The notes under the pieces are model-generated. The model did no database searches. It was not told the origin of the DNA and worked only from the letters and a program-made list of their open reading frames with translations. From positions 1,550,001 through 1,614,000 of the forward strand of contig NZ_CP071405.1 of the NCBI RefSeq assembly GCF_022647325.1: a stretch of DNA of 64,000 nt, read 5' to 3'. The position numbers were made by a program, and so were the translations under genes. The stretch comes from Pantoea deleyi (GTDB lineage Bacteria; Pseudomonadota; Gammaproteobacteria; Enterobacterales; Enterobacteriaceae). Within the stretch, counting starts at the first letter, position 1. Each line of letters starts with the position of its first letter. Of this stretch, positions 1 through 9,916 are shown piece after piece.

Positions 1-1119
1 GCCCTGCGCCGCGATTTACATGCCCACCCGGAGCTGGGTTTTCAGGAGCAGCGCACCAGCGACATCGTGGCCCGTTTTCTGCAGGCGCTGGGCATTGAGG
101 TGCATCGCGGTATCGGTAAAACCGGTGTCGTCGGGATACTGAAAAAGGGCAGCAGTCCGCGCATGATCGGCCTGCGGGCGGACATGGATGCGCTACCGAT
201 GCGGGATCAGAGCGGCACGGCCTGGCAGAGCGGAACTGAGCCGGTGAGCCACGCCTGCGGCCATGACGGCCATACGGTGATGCTGCTGGGCGCTGCCGAA
301 ACACTGGCGCGCGACGTCCATTTTGACGGCACGGTCTGCTTTATCTTTCAGCCGGCGGAAGAGGGGCTGGCGGGTGCACAGGCGATGATTGATGACGGCC
401 TGTTCAGCCGGTTTCCCTGTGATGCCGTCTACGCCATTCATAACTGGCCGGAGCTGCCGCTCGGCCAGGTGCAGACCCGGCCCGGTCCCATTATGGCGGC
501 GGCCGACCGGTTCGATATCCGCGTGCTGGGCGGCGGTGGCCATGCCGCGCAGCCTCATCTGACGGGCGATACCCTGCTGGCGATCAGCGAGCTGGTGGTA
601 CAGCTCAATACGCTGGTTCCGCGCGCGCTCGATCCGTGCGAAACGGCGCTGCTGACCGTTACCCGGATGCAGGGGGGCTTTTCACACAACATGATCCCGT
701 CAGAGGCGAGTATCACCGGCACGGTGCGCACCTTCAGCGCGGCCGCGCAGGACACGATTGAAGCCCGGCTGCGTCAGATGGCAGAGCACATCACCGCTGC
801 CCATGGCCTTCGCGCCGAGGTCAGTTACCTGCGCTACTACCCGGCAACGCTGAACAGCGCGGCGGAGGCGCAGTTCTGTCTGAAGGCGCTGACAGCCGCA
901 GGCCTCCGGGCGGACCTCGCCCCCCGGCCTGCGCTTACCTCCGAAGATTTTGCATTTATGCTGCAGGCGCGCCCCGGTGCCTATCTGTGGCTGGGTTCGG
1001 CACCCAGTAAGCCGCTGCACCACGCCGCGTATGACTTCAATGATGCGCTGATTCCATATGGCGTTGACGTTTTTGTCACGCTGATCCGCCAGGCGCTGGC
1101 GGAGAAATTTCCCTGCTGA
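1..1119 (+). CDS. M20 family amidohydrolase (hippurate hydrolase / IAA-amino acid hydrolase type), 5' truncated by window
   Basis: The reading frame is open from base 1, where it encodes LRRDLHAHPELGFQE, the usual N-terminus of M20 amidohydrolases, so the true start lies just before the window. The 372 visible residues carry the metal-site motifs ADMDALPM, HACGHDGHT (with the Cys-His pair typical of subfamily M20D), QPAEEG, and a C-terminal histidine in LHHAAYDFND. Family members are cytoplasmic and hydrolyse N-acyl or N-carbamoyl amino acids. The next gene downstream is an aminotransferase, which fits release of an amino compound followed by transamination. The substrate cannot be told from sequence. 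Family call is firm. Confidence 0.9.
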   Translation, partial: ALRRDLHAHPELGFQEQRTSDIVARFLQALGIEVHRGIGKTGVVGILKKGSSPRMIGLRADMDALPMRDQSGTAWQSGTEPVSHACGHDGHTVMLLGAAETLARDVHFDGTVCFIFQPAEEGLAGAQAMIDDGLFSRFPCDAVYAIHNWPELPLGQVQTRPGPIMAAADRFDIRVLGGGGHAAQPHLTGDTLLAISELVVQLNTLVPRALDPCETALLTVTRMQGGFSHNMIPSEASITGTVRTFSAAAQDTIEARLRQMAEHITAAHGLRAEVSYLRYYPATLNSAAEAQFCLKALTAAGLRADLAPRPALTSEDFAFMLQARPGAYLWLGSAPSKPLHHAAYDFNDALIPYGVDVFVTLIRQALAEKFPC

Positions 1120-1232
1120 ATGCTGCGGGATTTTGACAGGAAATGCCGCTGCATGGGGAATTACGGCAGCGTAATAAACCCGTGCATTGCGATACTTGAG
1201 CCAACCGAACGTTACGTGGATGAGGGTTTAGA

Positions 1233-2549
1233 ATGCAGAATGTCATGGCAGAACAGCAAGCATACTCCGATAACAGCCTGTTACTGGATGCACGTGAGCA
1301 GAACGTCCCGCGCGGAGTTGTGACCGCCCATCCGCTGGTGATCGAACGCGCCAGAGGCAGTGAAGTGTGGGACGTGGAGGGCAACCGCTATCTCGATTTT
1401 GTCGGTGGCATCGGCGTGCTGAATGTCGGCCACAATCACCCGGCGGTGGTCAATGCGGTCACCCGCCAGCTGGGCCTGGTCTCTCACGCCTGTTTTCAGG
1501 TGGTGGCCTATCCGGGCTACATCGAGCTGGCCCAGCGGCTGAACCAGCTGGTCGGCGGTGATGAGGCGTACAAAAGCGTCTTCTTCACCAGCGGCGCGGA
1601 AGCCGTGGAGAATGCGGTCAAGATTGCCCGCTCGCATACGCAGCGGCCTGGCATCATCGCGTTTGATGGGGCGTTTCATGGCCGGACTCTGCTGGGCGTC
1701 ACCCTGACCGGTATGTCCGCGCCTTACAAACAGAACTTTGGCCCGTTCCCCGGGGATATCTACCGGCTGCCTTTTCCGAATCCGCTGCACGGCATCACCG
1801 AAGCAGACTGCCTGAAGGCGCTGGAGCAGCTCTTTGCCGTGCAGATCCTGCCGGAGCGGGTCGCGGCGATCATCATTGAGCCGGTGCAGGGCGACGGCGG
1901 ATTCCTGCCTGCTGGCCCGGCCTTTATGCAGGCGCTGCGCCGGATCACCAGTCAGCACGGCATTCTGCTGATCTGCGATGAAGTGCAGTCCGGCTTCGGG
2001 CGCACCGGCACGATGTTCGCTTTCCAGCAGCTGGGCGTTAAACCGGATCTGATCACTCTGGCGAAAAGCCTGGGCGGCGGTCTGCCAATTTCCGGTGTGG
2101 TCGGCCGGGCGGAAATCATGGATGCACCGACGCCGGGCGGGCTGGGCGGCACCTACGGCGGTAACGCCCTGGGCTGTGCGGCGGCGCTGGCGGTCCTGGA
2201 TCTGTTTGAGCAGGAGAACCTGCTGCAGCGTTCCTGCCAGCTTGGCCAGCAGCTCAATGGCCGACTGCGCCAGCTGGCAGAAAAATATGCCTGTATCGGT
2301 GACGTGCGCGGCGTGGGCTTTATGCAGGCGGTGGAGATTCTCGATTTTGAAACCGGCCGTCCGGATGCGGCGCTGACCCAGAAGATCCTCGACAGTGCCT
2401 GCCAGGAAGGGCTGCTGCTGATTAAATGCGGTCTGCATCGCAACACCATCCGCTTCCTCGCGCCACTGGTCACCACCGACTCCCAGCTGGAAGAGGCGCT
2501 GCATATTTTTGATATTGCGCTGGCCCGCGCCACGGGCCGGTTGGGTTAA
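1233..2549 (+). CDS. Class III (PLP) aminotransferase, 4-aminobutyrate aminotransferase-like
   Basis: A 438-residue fold-type I aminotransferase. It has the glycine-rich FTSGAEAVENAVKIAR cofactor region, the IIEPVQGDGG and LLICDEVQSGFGRTG blocks (Asp binding the pyridine nitrogen) and the PLP lysine in LAKSLGGGLPISGVVG. This pattern is that of GabT/PuuE omega-amino acid transaminases, normally converting GABA or a similar omega-amine with 2-oxoglutarate as acceptor. The start at 1233 has GAGGG at 1222-1226, six bases upstream. It follows the amidohydrolase by 113 bp and precedes an Lrp-type regulator. The exact amine donor is not predictable; ornithine- or beta-alanine-type substrates are alternatives. 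Confidence 0.88.
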   Translation: MQNVMAEQQAYSDNSLLLDAREQNVPRGVVTAHPLVIERARGSEVWDVEGNRYLDFVGGIGVLNVGHNHPAVVNAVTRQLGLVSHACFQVVAYPGYIELAQRLNQLVGGDEAYKSVFFTSGAEAVENAVKIARSHTQRPGIIAFDGAFHGRTLLGVTLTGMSAPYKQNFGPFPGDIYRLPFPNPLHGITEADCLKALEQLFAVQILPERVAAIIIEPVQGDGGFLPAGPAFMQALRRITSQHGILLICDEVQSGFGRTGTMFAFQQLGVKPDLITLAKSLGGGLPISGVVGRAEIMDAPTPGGLGGTYGGNALGCAAALAVLDLFEQENLLQRSCQLGQQLNGRLRQLAEKYACIGDVRGVGFMQAVEILDFETGRPDAALTQKILDSACQEGLLLIKCGLHRNTIRFLAPLVTTDSQLEEALHIFDIALARATGRLG

Positions 2550-2835
2550 AACCGTTCCTCATTGATTTTGTTAGAGTAAGTCGAAAATCTCCCGCTGGTA
2601 TAACCACTGCGAAGCACTGGCGCATTTACGGTAAAGCGTGTTATATCTTCGGGAGGTTCTGCACATTTAACTAAGAGCCTATCCGGTCAGGCTATTTAAT
2701 TTGTCAGTCTGCTATGGGCAGTGCTCACCATCCCGACGGACTCTCTGTTCGTGCTGGTTGTGCCGCGCTGTCCCTCTCCGGACTGCCTGCCACCATGACG
2801 CCTGCCGGCACAGGCTCTGACAGTGAGGGGATGCT

Positions 2836-3348
2836 ATGAACGGCTTAATGAAACTCGACCGCATTGACATCAACATTCTGGTGCAGCTTCAGAAAGATGG
2901 CCGTATCAGCAACGTTAACCTCGCCGATGCCGTAGGCCTCTCGCCCAGCCCCTGCCTGCAGCGGGTCAAACGTCTGGAGCAGGCCGGATTTATCACCGGC
3001 TATGAAGCGCACATCAATCTCACCCGCATTACTGATTCGGTGACGGTCTTTACCGAAGTCACCCTGTCAGGCCATCGCCGCGAAGACTTCATGAAGTTTG
3101 AAAGTGCGATGCGCGACGTGGATGAGCTGATGGAGTGTCATCTCATCACCGGCGGCTACGACTACCTGCTGCGCTTCATTACCCGCAGTATTGAACATTA
3201 CCAGGAAGTCATTGAGAAGCTGCTCGATGCTCAGATCGGCATTGATAAGTACTTCAGTTATATCGTGATCAAATCCCCGATTATGAAAAGCAGCGTGCCG
3301 CTGCGATCGCTGATCGGCAAACATAACTCCGTCGAATTCGGCGTATAA
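2836..3348 (+). CDS. Lrp/AsnC family transcriptional regulator
   Basis: A 170-residue protein. The N-terminal AsnC-type winged helix-turn-helix (about residues 6-65) includes DRIDINILVQLQKDGRISNVNLA and VGLSPSPCLQRVKRLE. The C-terminal RAM ligand-binding domain (about 75-155) contains VECHLITGGYDYLLR-like sequence (MECHLITGGYDYLL). Such proteins sense amino acids as octamers and commonly control the adjacent catabolic genes. The start is supported by GAGGGG six bases upstream. The position between the aminotransferase and the hyu genes suggests it regulates this cluster, which is inference. The preceding 286 bp has no coding signal and probably holds its promoter. Confidence 0.9.
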   Translation: MNGLMKLDRIDINILVQLQKDGRISNVNLADAVGLSPSPCLQRVKRLEQAGFITGYEAHINLTRITDSVTVFTEVTLSGHRREDFMKFESAMRDVDELMECHLITGGYDYLLRFITRSIEHYQEVIEKLLDAQIGIDKYFSYIVIKSPIMKSSVPLRSLIGKHNSVEFGV

Positions 3349-3594
3349 CGGGCGGCCCGGCGTCGCCCCTGTCTCATGACATGCTGAAAGCGGGCCGTCA
3401 CCCCGGTCCCGCGCCTCCATTCCGGCCGTTTCATCCTGCACCTCTTCCCCCACGCCACGCCTGCGGTTCTTCATCAGCATAAAATTTTTTTCCGCTGCCA
3501 ATTTCAGCGGCCCTGCCAGGTTTTACCGCCCGCTACAGCCGCAACCGTTGCACCAATCCTTTTACACTGATTGCTACAGAAACAAGGAGTTGTC

Positions 3595-4041
3595 ATGGAC
3601 TCATTACAGATTGCTGACCAGCAGTGGCAGCGCGATGCGTTCACCATTTCGACCTGCCGTCAGCGGCTCGACCTGGCATGGATTCACCACCAGCTGGCGG
3701 AGAAATCGTACTGGGCCAAAGGCCAGCCGGAGGAGAAAACCCGCAGGGCGATAGCCGGTTCGCTGCCATTTGGCCTCTATGACCAGACGTCACAGATTGG
3801 CTTTGCCCGGCTGATCACCGACTACACCCGCTTTGGCTGGCTGTGCGATGTGATGATTGACGAAAACTGGCGCGGTCACGGGCTGGGCAGCTGGCTGGCG
3901 ACCTGCGTCCGTGAACATCCGGAGCTGCAAACGGTGCACCGCTGGATGCTCTCAACCCAGGATGCTCATCAGGTCTATCAGCGGCTCGGCTGGCGCGTGG
4001 TGCAGCATCCCGGAATGCTGATGGAGTTTCCCCCTTCCTGA
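3595..4041 (+). CDS. GNAT family N-acetyltransferase
   Basis: A 148-residue protein with the GNAT acetyl-CoA fold. The substrate/strand region FGLYDQTSQIGFARLITDY is followed by the cofactor loop region DENWRGHGLGSWLA, close to the consensus Q/RxxGxG/A. The C-terminal block DAHQVYQRLGWRVVQHPGMLME is typical of small acetyltransferases such as YitI/ArgA-like GNATs. An in-frame upstream codon at 3571 was rejected because AAGGAG lies five bases before the ATG at 3595. It sits 18 bp upstream of hyuA and is probably co-transcribed with it. The substrate is unknown. Confidence 0.85.
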   Translation: MDSLQIADQQWQRDAFTISTCRQRLDLAWIHHQLAEKSYWAKGQPEEKTRRAIAGSLPFGLYDQTSQIGFARLITDYTRFGWLCDVMIDENWRGHGLGSWLATCVREHPELQTVHRWMLSTQDAHQVYQRLGWRVVQHPGMLMEFPPS

Positions 4042-4059
4042 CACAGGAGTTAACCCGAT

Positions 4060-6105
4060 ATGCGATACCGCGTTGGCGTGGATATTGGTGGATCCTTTAC
4101 CGATTTCGCCGTGCTTGATCAACAGACCCACCAGATCCACACCCTGAAAGTCCTGTCGCGGCCGGATAAGCCCGGTAGCGAGATCGTGACCGGGCTGACG
4201 CAGTTTCAGCAGCGCCAGGGCATTGACCCAGCGGAGATTGGCTACTTCACCCACGGCACCACGGTCGGGATCAACGCGGTTATTCAGCGGCGCGGCGTGC
4301 GCCTGGCGCTGTTTACCACCGAAGGCTTCTGCGACGTGCTGGAGCTGGCCCGGCTGAAAATCCCCCATATCCATGACCTTTTCTCGCGGCGAGCGGCACC
4401 GCTGATTACCCGCGATCGGGTGTTTGCTATCCGCGAACGCAGTGACGCACACGGCAATGTGCTGCAACCGGTGGATCGTCAGAGCGTGCTCAACGCTATC
4501 GACCAGGCGCGCGCCGCGGGCTGTCAGGGCATTGTGGTCTCGCTGCTGCACAGCTATCGCAACCGGCAGAACGAGGCGGCAGTGAAAGCGATCATCGATG
4601 AGGTCGCGCCTGAACTGCTGACCTCCTGCTCTGCGGACATCTGGCCGATCATCCGCGAATATGAACGCACCATCACCGCCACCATTAATGCCTACGTTCA
4701 GCCGATGGTGATCCACTACCTGGAATCCTTCGAACAGGCGCTGACACGGCTGGGCGTCAGGCCGCCGCCGCGCATCACGAAATCTAACGGGGGCGTCATG
4801 GGCGTGGAACAGGCGAAGCGTGAATGCGTGCAGATGGTGCTCTCCGGAACGGCGTCCGGAGTGATTGGCGCCAGCTATCTCGCCAGCGCCTGCGGTTTTG
4901 ATAAAATCCTCAGCCTGGACATTGGCGGCACCAGCGCCGATGTGGCCGTGATTATCGATGGCAACGTGGCGCAGGGTAACGGTGAGATCATCGGTGACTT
5001 CCCGATATTTATTCCCTCCGTCGCCGTGACCTCAGTGGGTCAGGGCGGCGGCTCGCTGGCCTGGATCGACGGGCAGGGCGTCCTGCAGATGGGGCCCGAC
5101 AGTGCAGGGTCGCTGCCCGGTCCGGTCTGCTTCCGGCGCGGCGGCACGCAGCCCACGGCCACCGATGCCTTCGCTGCCTGCGGCATGATGGGCCACGGCG
5201 CGCTGGGATACGACGCGGTGACGGTCGATGTTGATGCCGCCTGTCAGGCCTTTCAGCCCCTGGCTGAGGCGCTCAACATTTCGGTGCAGGAAACGGCAGA
5301 AACCGCCATTCAGCTGGCGATCTCCAGCATGTACAGCGACACCAGCGGCCTGCTGTCGCGCTTTGGCCTTGATCCGCGTGAATTCTGGTTTCTCGCCTTT
5401 GGCGGCGCAGGGCCGATGATGGGCTGCTTTCTGGCCCGCGAACTCAATATGAAAGGGGTGATTGTGCCGCCGACGCCGGGCGTCCTCTCCGCGCTGGGGG
5501 GGCTGGTGGCGGACATCCGCAACGACTTTATCCGCACGCTTTACGGCGATCTGACGCCCGCGCTGGCCGATACCCTGGCCAGTGAAGCCGCGGCACTGCA
5601 GCAGAGGGCCTGCAACTGGCTGGAGCAGGAGCACGGCAGCGAGATGCCCTATGACCTGCAGTTCAGCGCCGACATGCGCTATCGCGGCCAGTCGTTTGAA
5701 ATCGACGTGCCGCTGGAGGCGGAGTGGCTGGCTCAGGCGGATTTCACCGCCCTGCACGACGCCTTTGATCGTCAGCATCATCAACGCTTTGGTCACTGCG
5801 ACCCGCAGGCACCCGTGCAGCTGATCACTCTGCGGCTGGTGATCGTCTCGCCCACGCCTAAACCCGTGATGCGCCCGTTGCCCGTGGCGACGGACGCGGT
5901 GCCGGTGCTGAAGCAGACCCGGGCGTGGATAGACGGCGGCTGGCATCAGGTCGATCTGGTGCTGCGCGCGGCGCTGCGTGCGGGGCATGAGCTCTGTGGT
6001 CCGGTGATTATCGCTCAGGACGACTGCACCACCTGCGTACCGCCGGGGATGGGCGTCAGGGTCGATTCATTCGGTAACCTGCTGATTACGGCGAGCGAGG
6101 CATAA
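4060..6105 (+). CDS. hyuA: Hydantoinase/oxoprolinase subunit A (HyuA-like)
   Basis: A 681-residue member of the ATP-dependent N-methylhydantoinase A / 5-oxoprolinase alpha family. The N-terminal hydantoinase_A N domain starts with the actin-like phosphate loop GVDIGGSFTDFAV. A second ATPase-type block, LSLDIGGTSADVAV, lies near residue 290, and FGGAGPMMGCFLA near 450. These enzymes open cyclic amides such as hydantoins or 5-oxoproline using ATP, with a separate B subunit. RBS CAGGAG lies ten bases upstream of the ATG. The TAA is separated from the hyuB start by a single base, so the two are translationally coupled. The natural substrate is not determinable. Confidence 0.9.
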   Translation: MRYRVGVDIGGSFTDFAVLDQQTHQIHTLKVLSRPDKPGSEIVTGLTQFQQRQGIDPAEIGYFTHGTTVGINAVIQRRGVRLALFTTEGFCDVLELARLKIPHIHDLFSRRAAPLITRDRVFAIRERSDAHGNVLQPVDRQSVLNAIDQARAAGCQGIVVSLLHSYRNRQNEAAVKAIIDEVAPELLTSCSADIWPIIREYERTITATINAYVQPMVIHYLESFEQALTRLGVRPPPRITKSNGGVMGVEQAKRECVQMVLSGTASGVIGASYLASACGFDKILSLDIGGTSADVAVIIDGNVAQGNGEIIGDFPIFIPSVAVTSVGQGGGSLAWIDGQGVLQMGPDSAGSLPGPVCFRRGGTQPTATDAFAACGMMGHGALGYDAVTVDVDAACQAFQPLAEALNISVQETAETAIQLAISSMYSDTSGLLSRFGLDPREFWFLAFGGAGPMMGCFLARELNMKGVIVPPTPGVLSALGGLVADIRNDFIRTLYGDLTPALADTLASEAAALQQRACNWLEQEHGSEMPYDLQFSADMRYRGQSFEIDVPLEAEWLAQADFTALHDAFDRQHHQRFGHCDPQAPVQLITLRLVIVSPTPKPVMRPLPVATDAVPVLKQTRAWIDGGWHQVDLVLRAALRAGHELCGPVIIAQDDCTTCVPPGMGVRVDSFGNLLITASEA

Positions 6106-6106
6106 C

Positions 6107-8065
6107 ATGGCGATTGATGGTCGTAACTTACAAATCCTGGCGAACTACTGCGCCGCCGCGGCCGATGCGATGGCCTTTACCCTGATGCGCACCGCGCACT
6201 CCACCTTCGTAAAAGAGACGGAAGATTTCTCCTGCCAGATTGTCAGCCGAAGCGGGCTGGCCTTTGCCTCACCGCGCAGCTTTGGCGCACCCTGGTACAG
6301 CGGCATCGACTACGCGCCGGTGCTGGCGCTGATTGAGGAGTATGCCGAGGGCGACATCTGTATCACGAACGATGCCTACGCCGGTAACGTGGCCACGCAC
6401 TCGCCCGACATCCATATCTGGAAACCGGTGTTCCATCAGGGCGACATTGTCTGCTTTGTTGTGGGTCACATCCATAACACCGACGTGGGCGGCGCGGTGC
6501 CGGCTTCTCTGTCGCGCTCGCTGACCGATATCGTGCAGGAGGGGATCCGCATCCCGCCGCTGAAGATCATGCGGCAGGGTCAGCTCAATGAAGAGGTTGC
6601 CAGCATTATGCGGCTCAACGTCCGGGTGCCGGAGCAGAACTGGGGCGATTTCAAAGCGCAGCTGGCGTCGGTGAACGTAGGGGAGCGTAAAATCCATGAC
6701 ATCATTGCCCGCTTTGGCATTGAGGACTTTCTGCAGGGCATTGAAGGTATTCTCGATTATGCCGAAGCGCAGGCACGCGCCATCATCAGCACCATCCCCG
6801 ATGGCGACTATTTCTATGCCGACTACGCCGATGAAGATGGAGAGGGCGGCTATCCCTGTCGCATCGCCGTTACGCTCCGGGTCGAGGGCGACCAGCTGAC
6901 GCTGGACTACACCGGCAGCGATCCGCAGCTGGCCTCGTCGCTGAACATGCCGACCGGCGGGCGGGAGCGGCATCCGCTGGCGCTGGTGGGCGTGACCTAT
7001 GTGCTCTCAACTTTGGACCGCTCGCTGCTGCTCAACGCGGGCACGCTGCGGCCAACCCGGGCCATTCTGCCGCCTGGTACGGTAATGAACTGCGAGGCAC
7101 CGGCGGCGGTCGGGATGCGATCGCTGACCTGCGCGCTGTCGCAGATTGCGACCCTCGGCGTCTTCTCGCTGGCGATGCCGGAACGCCTGCCGGCGAACTC
7201 GCCCGGCGGCAACTCCATCATGAATATCCGCACGCAGATCCATGACCGCAGCGTCGTCGCCTCGCTGGGGCCGGTAGGCGGCGGAGCGGGCGGTACGCCG
7301 CGTCATGACGGCCCCGATGGTTCCGGCGGGCTTTCCGCCTTCCTGAAAAACACCCCGATCGAGATTAACGAGGCGGAAGTGCCGGTTCGTTTTCATCGTT
7401 ACGGGCTGGCGCAGGACAGTGCCGGAGCGGGCCAGTTCCGGGGCGGCTTAGCGACTGAAATGGCTTTTGAGATCTTCTCGCCCGGTACTACCATTACGGC
7501 GCGCAACCGTAACCGGTCGGTGTTTGCCTCGGCGGGCGTGGTGGGCGGACGCAGCGGCGCGCTGTCAACCTTTTGCACCCGGCGCAACGGCGAGATCCTT
7601 CATCACGGCAACACGGATGTGATCCACTGCCAGCCGGGCGATGTGGTTGAAGTACGCGGCCCCGGCGCGGGCGGATATGGCCTGCCGTCGCAGCGCGATG
7701 TGGAGGCCGTGATGCAGGATGTGCGCTGCGGCTATCTCAGTATCGCAGCGGCCAGGACGCAGTATGGCGTGGTGGTGACAGATAACCGCGTGGATGATGA
7801 CGCCACAGCGCGCCTGCGTGCCGAAATGCCGCAGCAGGCAACCCGCCATTTTGAGCACGGGGACGCACGGCAGCGCTATGAGGCTCTCTGGACGCCAGCG
7901 CGTTATGCACTGCTGACGACTTTTCTGGCGAGCGCGCCGGTCAGCTGGCGTCACTTCCTGAAAACCCAGGTATTCCGCAGGGTTGAGGAATCAGGCGAAA
8001 CGGCGGAGATGGCGCAGATATTTAGTGATTTGCGTCAGCGATATCCGGCTATCACGAACAATTAA
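6107..8065 (+). CDS. hyuB: Hydantoinase/oxoprolinase subunit B (HyuB-like)
   Basis: A 652-residue hydantoinase_B family protein. Family landmarks include MRTAHSTFVKETEDFSCQI near the N-terminus, DICITNDAYAGNVATHSPDI, FVVGHIHNTDVGGAVPAS (metal-binding His and Asp cluster) and the glycine-rich SPGGNSIMNIR region. It forms the catalytic complex with HyuA encoded directly upstream. Its length is slightly above the usual 500-600 residues because of an extra C-terminal stretch of about 100 residues after the GPGAGGYGLPSQRD block, which many HyuB proteins end with. It is the last gene of this catabolic block; the next gene is 62 bp downstream with its own RBS. Confidence 0.9.
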   Translation: MAIDGRNLQILANYCAAAADAMAFTLMRTAHSTFVKETEDFSCQIVSRSGLAFASPRSFGAPWYSGIDYAPVLALIEEYAEGDICITNDAYAGNVATHSPDIHIWKPVFHQGDIVCFVVGHIHNTDVGGAVPASLSRSLTDIVQEGIRIPPLKIMRQGQLNEEVASIMRLNVRVPEQNWGDFKAQLASVNVGERKIHDIIARFGIEDFLQGIEGILDYAEAQARAIISTIPDGDYFYADYADEDGEGGYPCRIAVTLRVEGDQLTLDYTGSDPQLASSLNMPTGGRERHPLALVGVTYVLSTLDRSLLLNAGTLRPTRAILPPGTVMNCEAPAAVGMRSLTCALSQIATLGVFSLAMPERLPANSPGGNSIMNIRTQIHDRSVVASLGPVGGGAGGTPRHDGPDGSGGLSAFLKNTPIEINEAEVPVRFHRYGLAQDSAGAGQFRGGLATEMAFEIFSPGTTITARNRNRSVFASAGVVGGRSGALSTFCTRRNGEILHHGNTDVIHCQPGDVVEVRGPGAGGYGLPSQRDVEAVMQDVRCGYLSIAAARTQYGVVVTDNRVDDDATARLRAEMPQQATRHFEHGDARQRYEALWTPARYALLTTFLASAPVSWRHFLKTQVFRRVEESGETAEMAQIFSDLRQRYPAITNN

Positions 8066-8127
8066 AGGCAATCGCTCATCGTCTACTACGCTTTAAGTCT
8101 GCATGGACTACGAGGGGAAACGCGACG

Positions 8128-9909
8128 ATGAGCATGAAAACCAGTGATTTTTTTGTCCAGCGCCTGAAAGAGTGGGGTGTGACACGCATCTACGGCTATC
8201 CGGGAGATGGCATCAACGGGGTGCTGGGCGCGATTCAGCGTGCGAATGCTAAAGGCGAAGGTATCGAATTTATTCAGGTGCGGCACGAAGAGATGGCCGC
8301 CTTTATGGCCGCCGGACATGCAAAGTTCACCGGCGAACTGGGCGTCTGCCTCTCTACCGGCGGACCGGGCGCCACCCACCTGCTGACCGGCCTCTACGAT
8401 GCGAAAATGGACCATGCGCCGGTGCTGGCGATCGCCGGTCAGGCGGAAGCGACCGCCCGCGGGGCCAGCTATCAGCAGGAGATGAATCTGGATCGCATCT
8501 TTTCCGACGTCGCTAACTTTGTTCAGGAAGCCTCCACGACGAGTCAGGTGCGTCACCTGCTGGATCGGGGCGTGCGCATTGCCAAAGCGCAGAATGGCGT
8601 GGCGGTCATCATCATTCCCAAAGATATTCAGGATGAAGAGTGGCAGCCGCCGCAGCATCTGCACGGTTTCACCCATTCCGGCAGCGGTTATCAGCGTCCG
8701 AAAGTGATCCCTTATGAGGCAGATTTGCAGCGCGCCGCCGACGTGCTTAACGCCGGTAAAAAGGTGGCGATTCTGATTGGTGCCGGCGCGCGCGGTGCGG
8801 CTGTTGAAGTGGTTCAGGCCGCGAATGTGCTGGGTGCCGGTGTGGCAAAAGCCCTGCTGGGCAAGGATGTGCTGCCGGACGATGCACCCTTTGTCACCGG
8901 GTCGATTGGGCTGCTCGGCACCAAACCCTCCTCCGATTTAATGAAGAACTGCGATACGCTCCTGATGATCGGCAGCGGCTTCCCGTGGACAGAATTTCTG
9001 CCGGAAGAGGGCAAAGCGCGTGCGGTGCAGATTGATATCGATCCGGCCATGCTAGGCCTGCGCTATCCCAGCGAGGTCAATCTGCACGGCGATGCAGCGG
9101 AAACCCTGCGGGCGCTGTTGCCGCTGCTGGAGCACAAGCAGGATCGCAGCTGGCAGGAAGAGATTGCCGTTCAGGTGCGCGACTGGTGGACGCTGATGGA
9201 GGAGCGCGCCCTGGCACCCGCGAATCCGGTTAACCCGCAGCGGGTGGTGTGGGAGATGTCTCCCCAGCTGCCGGACAACGCGATTGTGACCTCCGATTCC
9301 GGCTCCTGCGCCAACTGGTTCGCCCGCGATTACCGGGTTAAGCAGGGGCAGCGTGCCACGCTCTCCGGCGGTCTGGCCTGTATGGGCGCAGCGGTGCCCT
9401 ACGCGATTGCGGCAAAATTTGCCCATCCGGAAAAACCGGTGGTGGCGCTGGTCGGTGACGGTGCCATGCAGATGAATAACATGGCTGAGCTGATCACCCT
9501 TCAGAAATACTGGCAGCAGTGGGCCGATCCGCGCCTGATTGTCTGTGTGTTCAATAACCAGGATCTCAACCAGGTGACCTGGGAGCAGCGCGTGATGGAG
9601 GGTAATCCCCGTTTCGATGCCTCGCAGCAGCTACCGGATGTGAAGTATGCCGAATTTGCCCGGTCGCTGGGGCTGATCGGGATTTATGTCGATCAGCCGG
9701 ACGATCTGGCGGCGGCCTGGCAGCAGGCGCTCAGCGCCGACCGCCCGGTTTTACTGGAGGTGAAAACGGATCCGGAGGTCGCACCGTTGCCGCCACACAT
9801 CACCTTCAAACAGGCAAAAGCCTTTATGGCGTCGATGGTGAAGGGCGATCGCGGCGCGGCGCAGATCATCAGTGACACCGCCAGCCAGCTGTTCCACAAA
9901 AAGCATTAG
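8128..9909 (+). CDS. Thiamine-diphosphate-dependent enzyme, pyruvate oxidase (PoxB)-like
   Basis: A 593-residue three-domain ThDP enzyme of the pyruvate oxidase / acetolactate synthase family. The N-terminal pyrimidine-binding domain contains GYPGDGINGVLGA and the cofactor-activating glutamate in VRHEEMAAFMA. The middle domain (about 200-330) contains LIGAGARGAAVEV. The C-terminal pyrophosphate-binding domain contains VGDGAMQMNNMAELITL, closing with FNNQDLNQ, the GDG-X(n)-NN metal motif. PoxB converts pyruvate to acetate and CO2 with electrons passed to quinone. No clear C-terminal lipid-binding helix like that of E. coli PoxB was recognised, so acetolactate-synthase-like or decarboxylase activity remains possible. 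GAGGGG lies ten bases upstream of the start. Confidence 0.82.
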   Translation: MSMKTSDFFVQRLKEWGVTRIYGYPGDGINGVLGAIQRANAKGEGIEFIQVRHEEMAAFMAAGHAKFTGELGVCLSTGGPGATHLLTGLYDAKMDHAPVLAIAGQAEATARGASYQQEMNLDRIFSDVANFVQEASTTSQVRHLLDRGVRIAKAQNGVAVIIIPKDIQDEEWQPPQHLHGFTHSGSGYQRPKVIPYEADLQRAADVLNAGKKVAILIGAGARGAAVEVVQAANVLGAGVAKALLGKDVLPDDAPFVTGSIGLLGTKPSSDLMKNCDTLLMIGSGFPWTEFLPEEGKARAVQIDIDPAMLGLRYPSEVNLHGDAAETLRALLPLLEHKQDRSWQEEIAVQVRDWWTLMEERALAPANPVNPQRVVWEMSPQLPDNAIVTSDSGSCANWFARDYRVKQGQRATLSGGLACMGAAVPYAIAAKFAHPEKPVVALVGDGAMQMNNMAELITLQKYWQQWADPRLIVCVFNNQDLNQVTWEQRVMEGNPRFDASQQLPDVKYAEFARSLGLIGIYVDQPDDLAAAWQQALSADRPVLLEVKTDPEVAPLPPHITFKQAKAFMASMVKGDRGAAQIISDTASQLFHKKH

Positions 9910-9916
9910 GGGCTAA

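Noticed and set aside
3485..3512. Hairpin CCGCTG/CAGCGG with a T-run as a terminator after the Lrp gene
   Set aside because: The T-run lies on the wrong side of the stem for plus-strand termination, and no minus-strand gene needs it.
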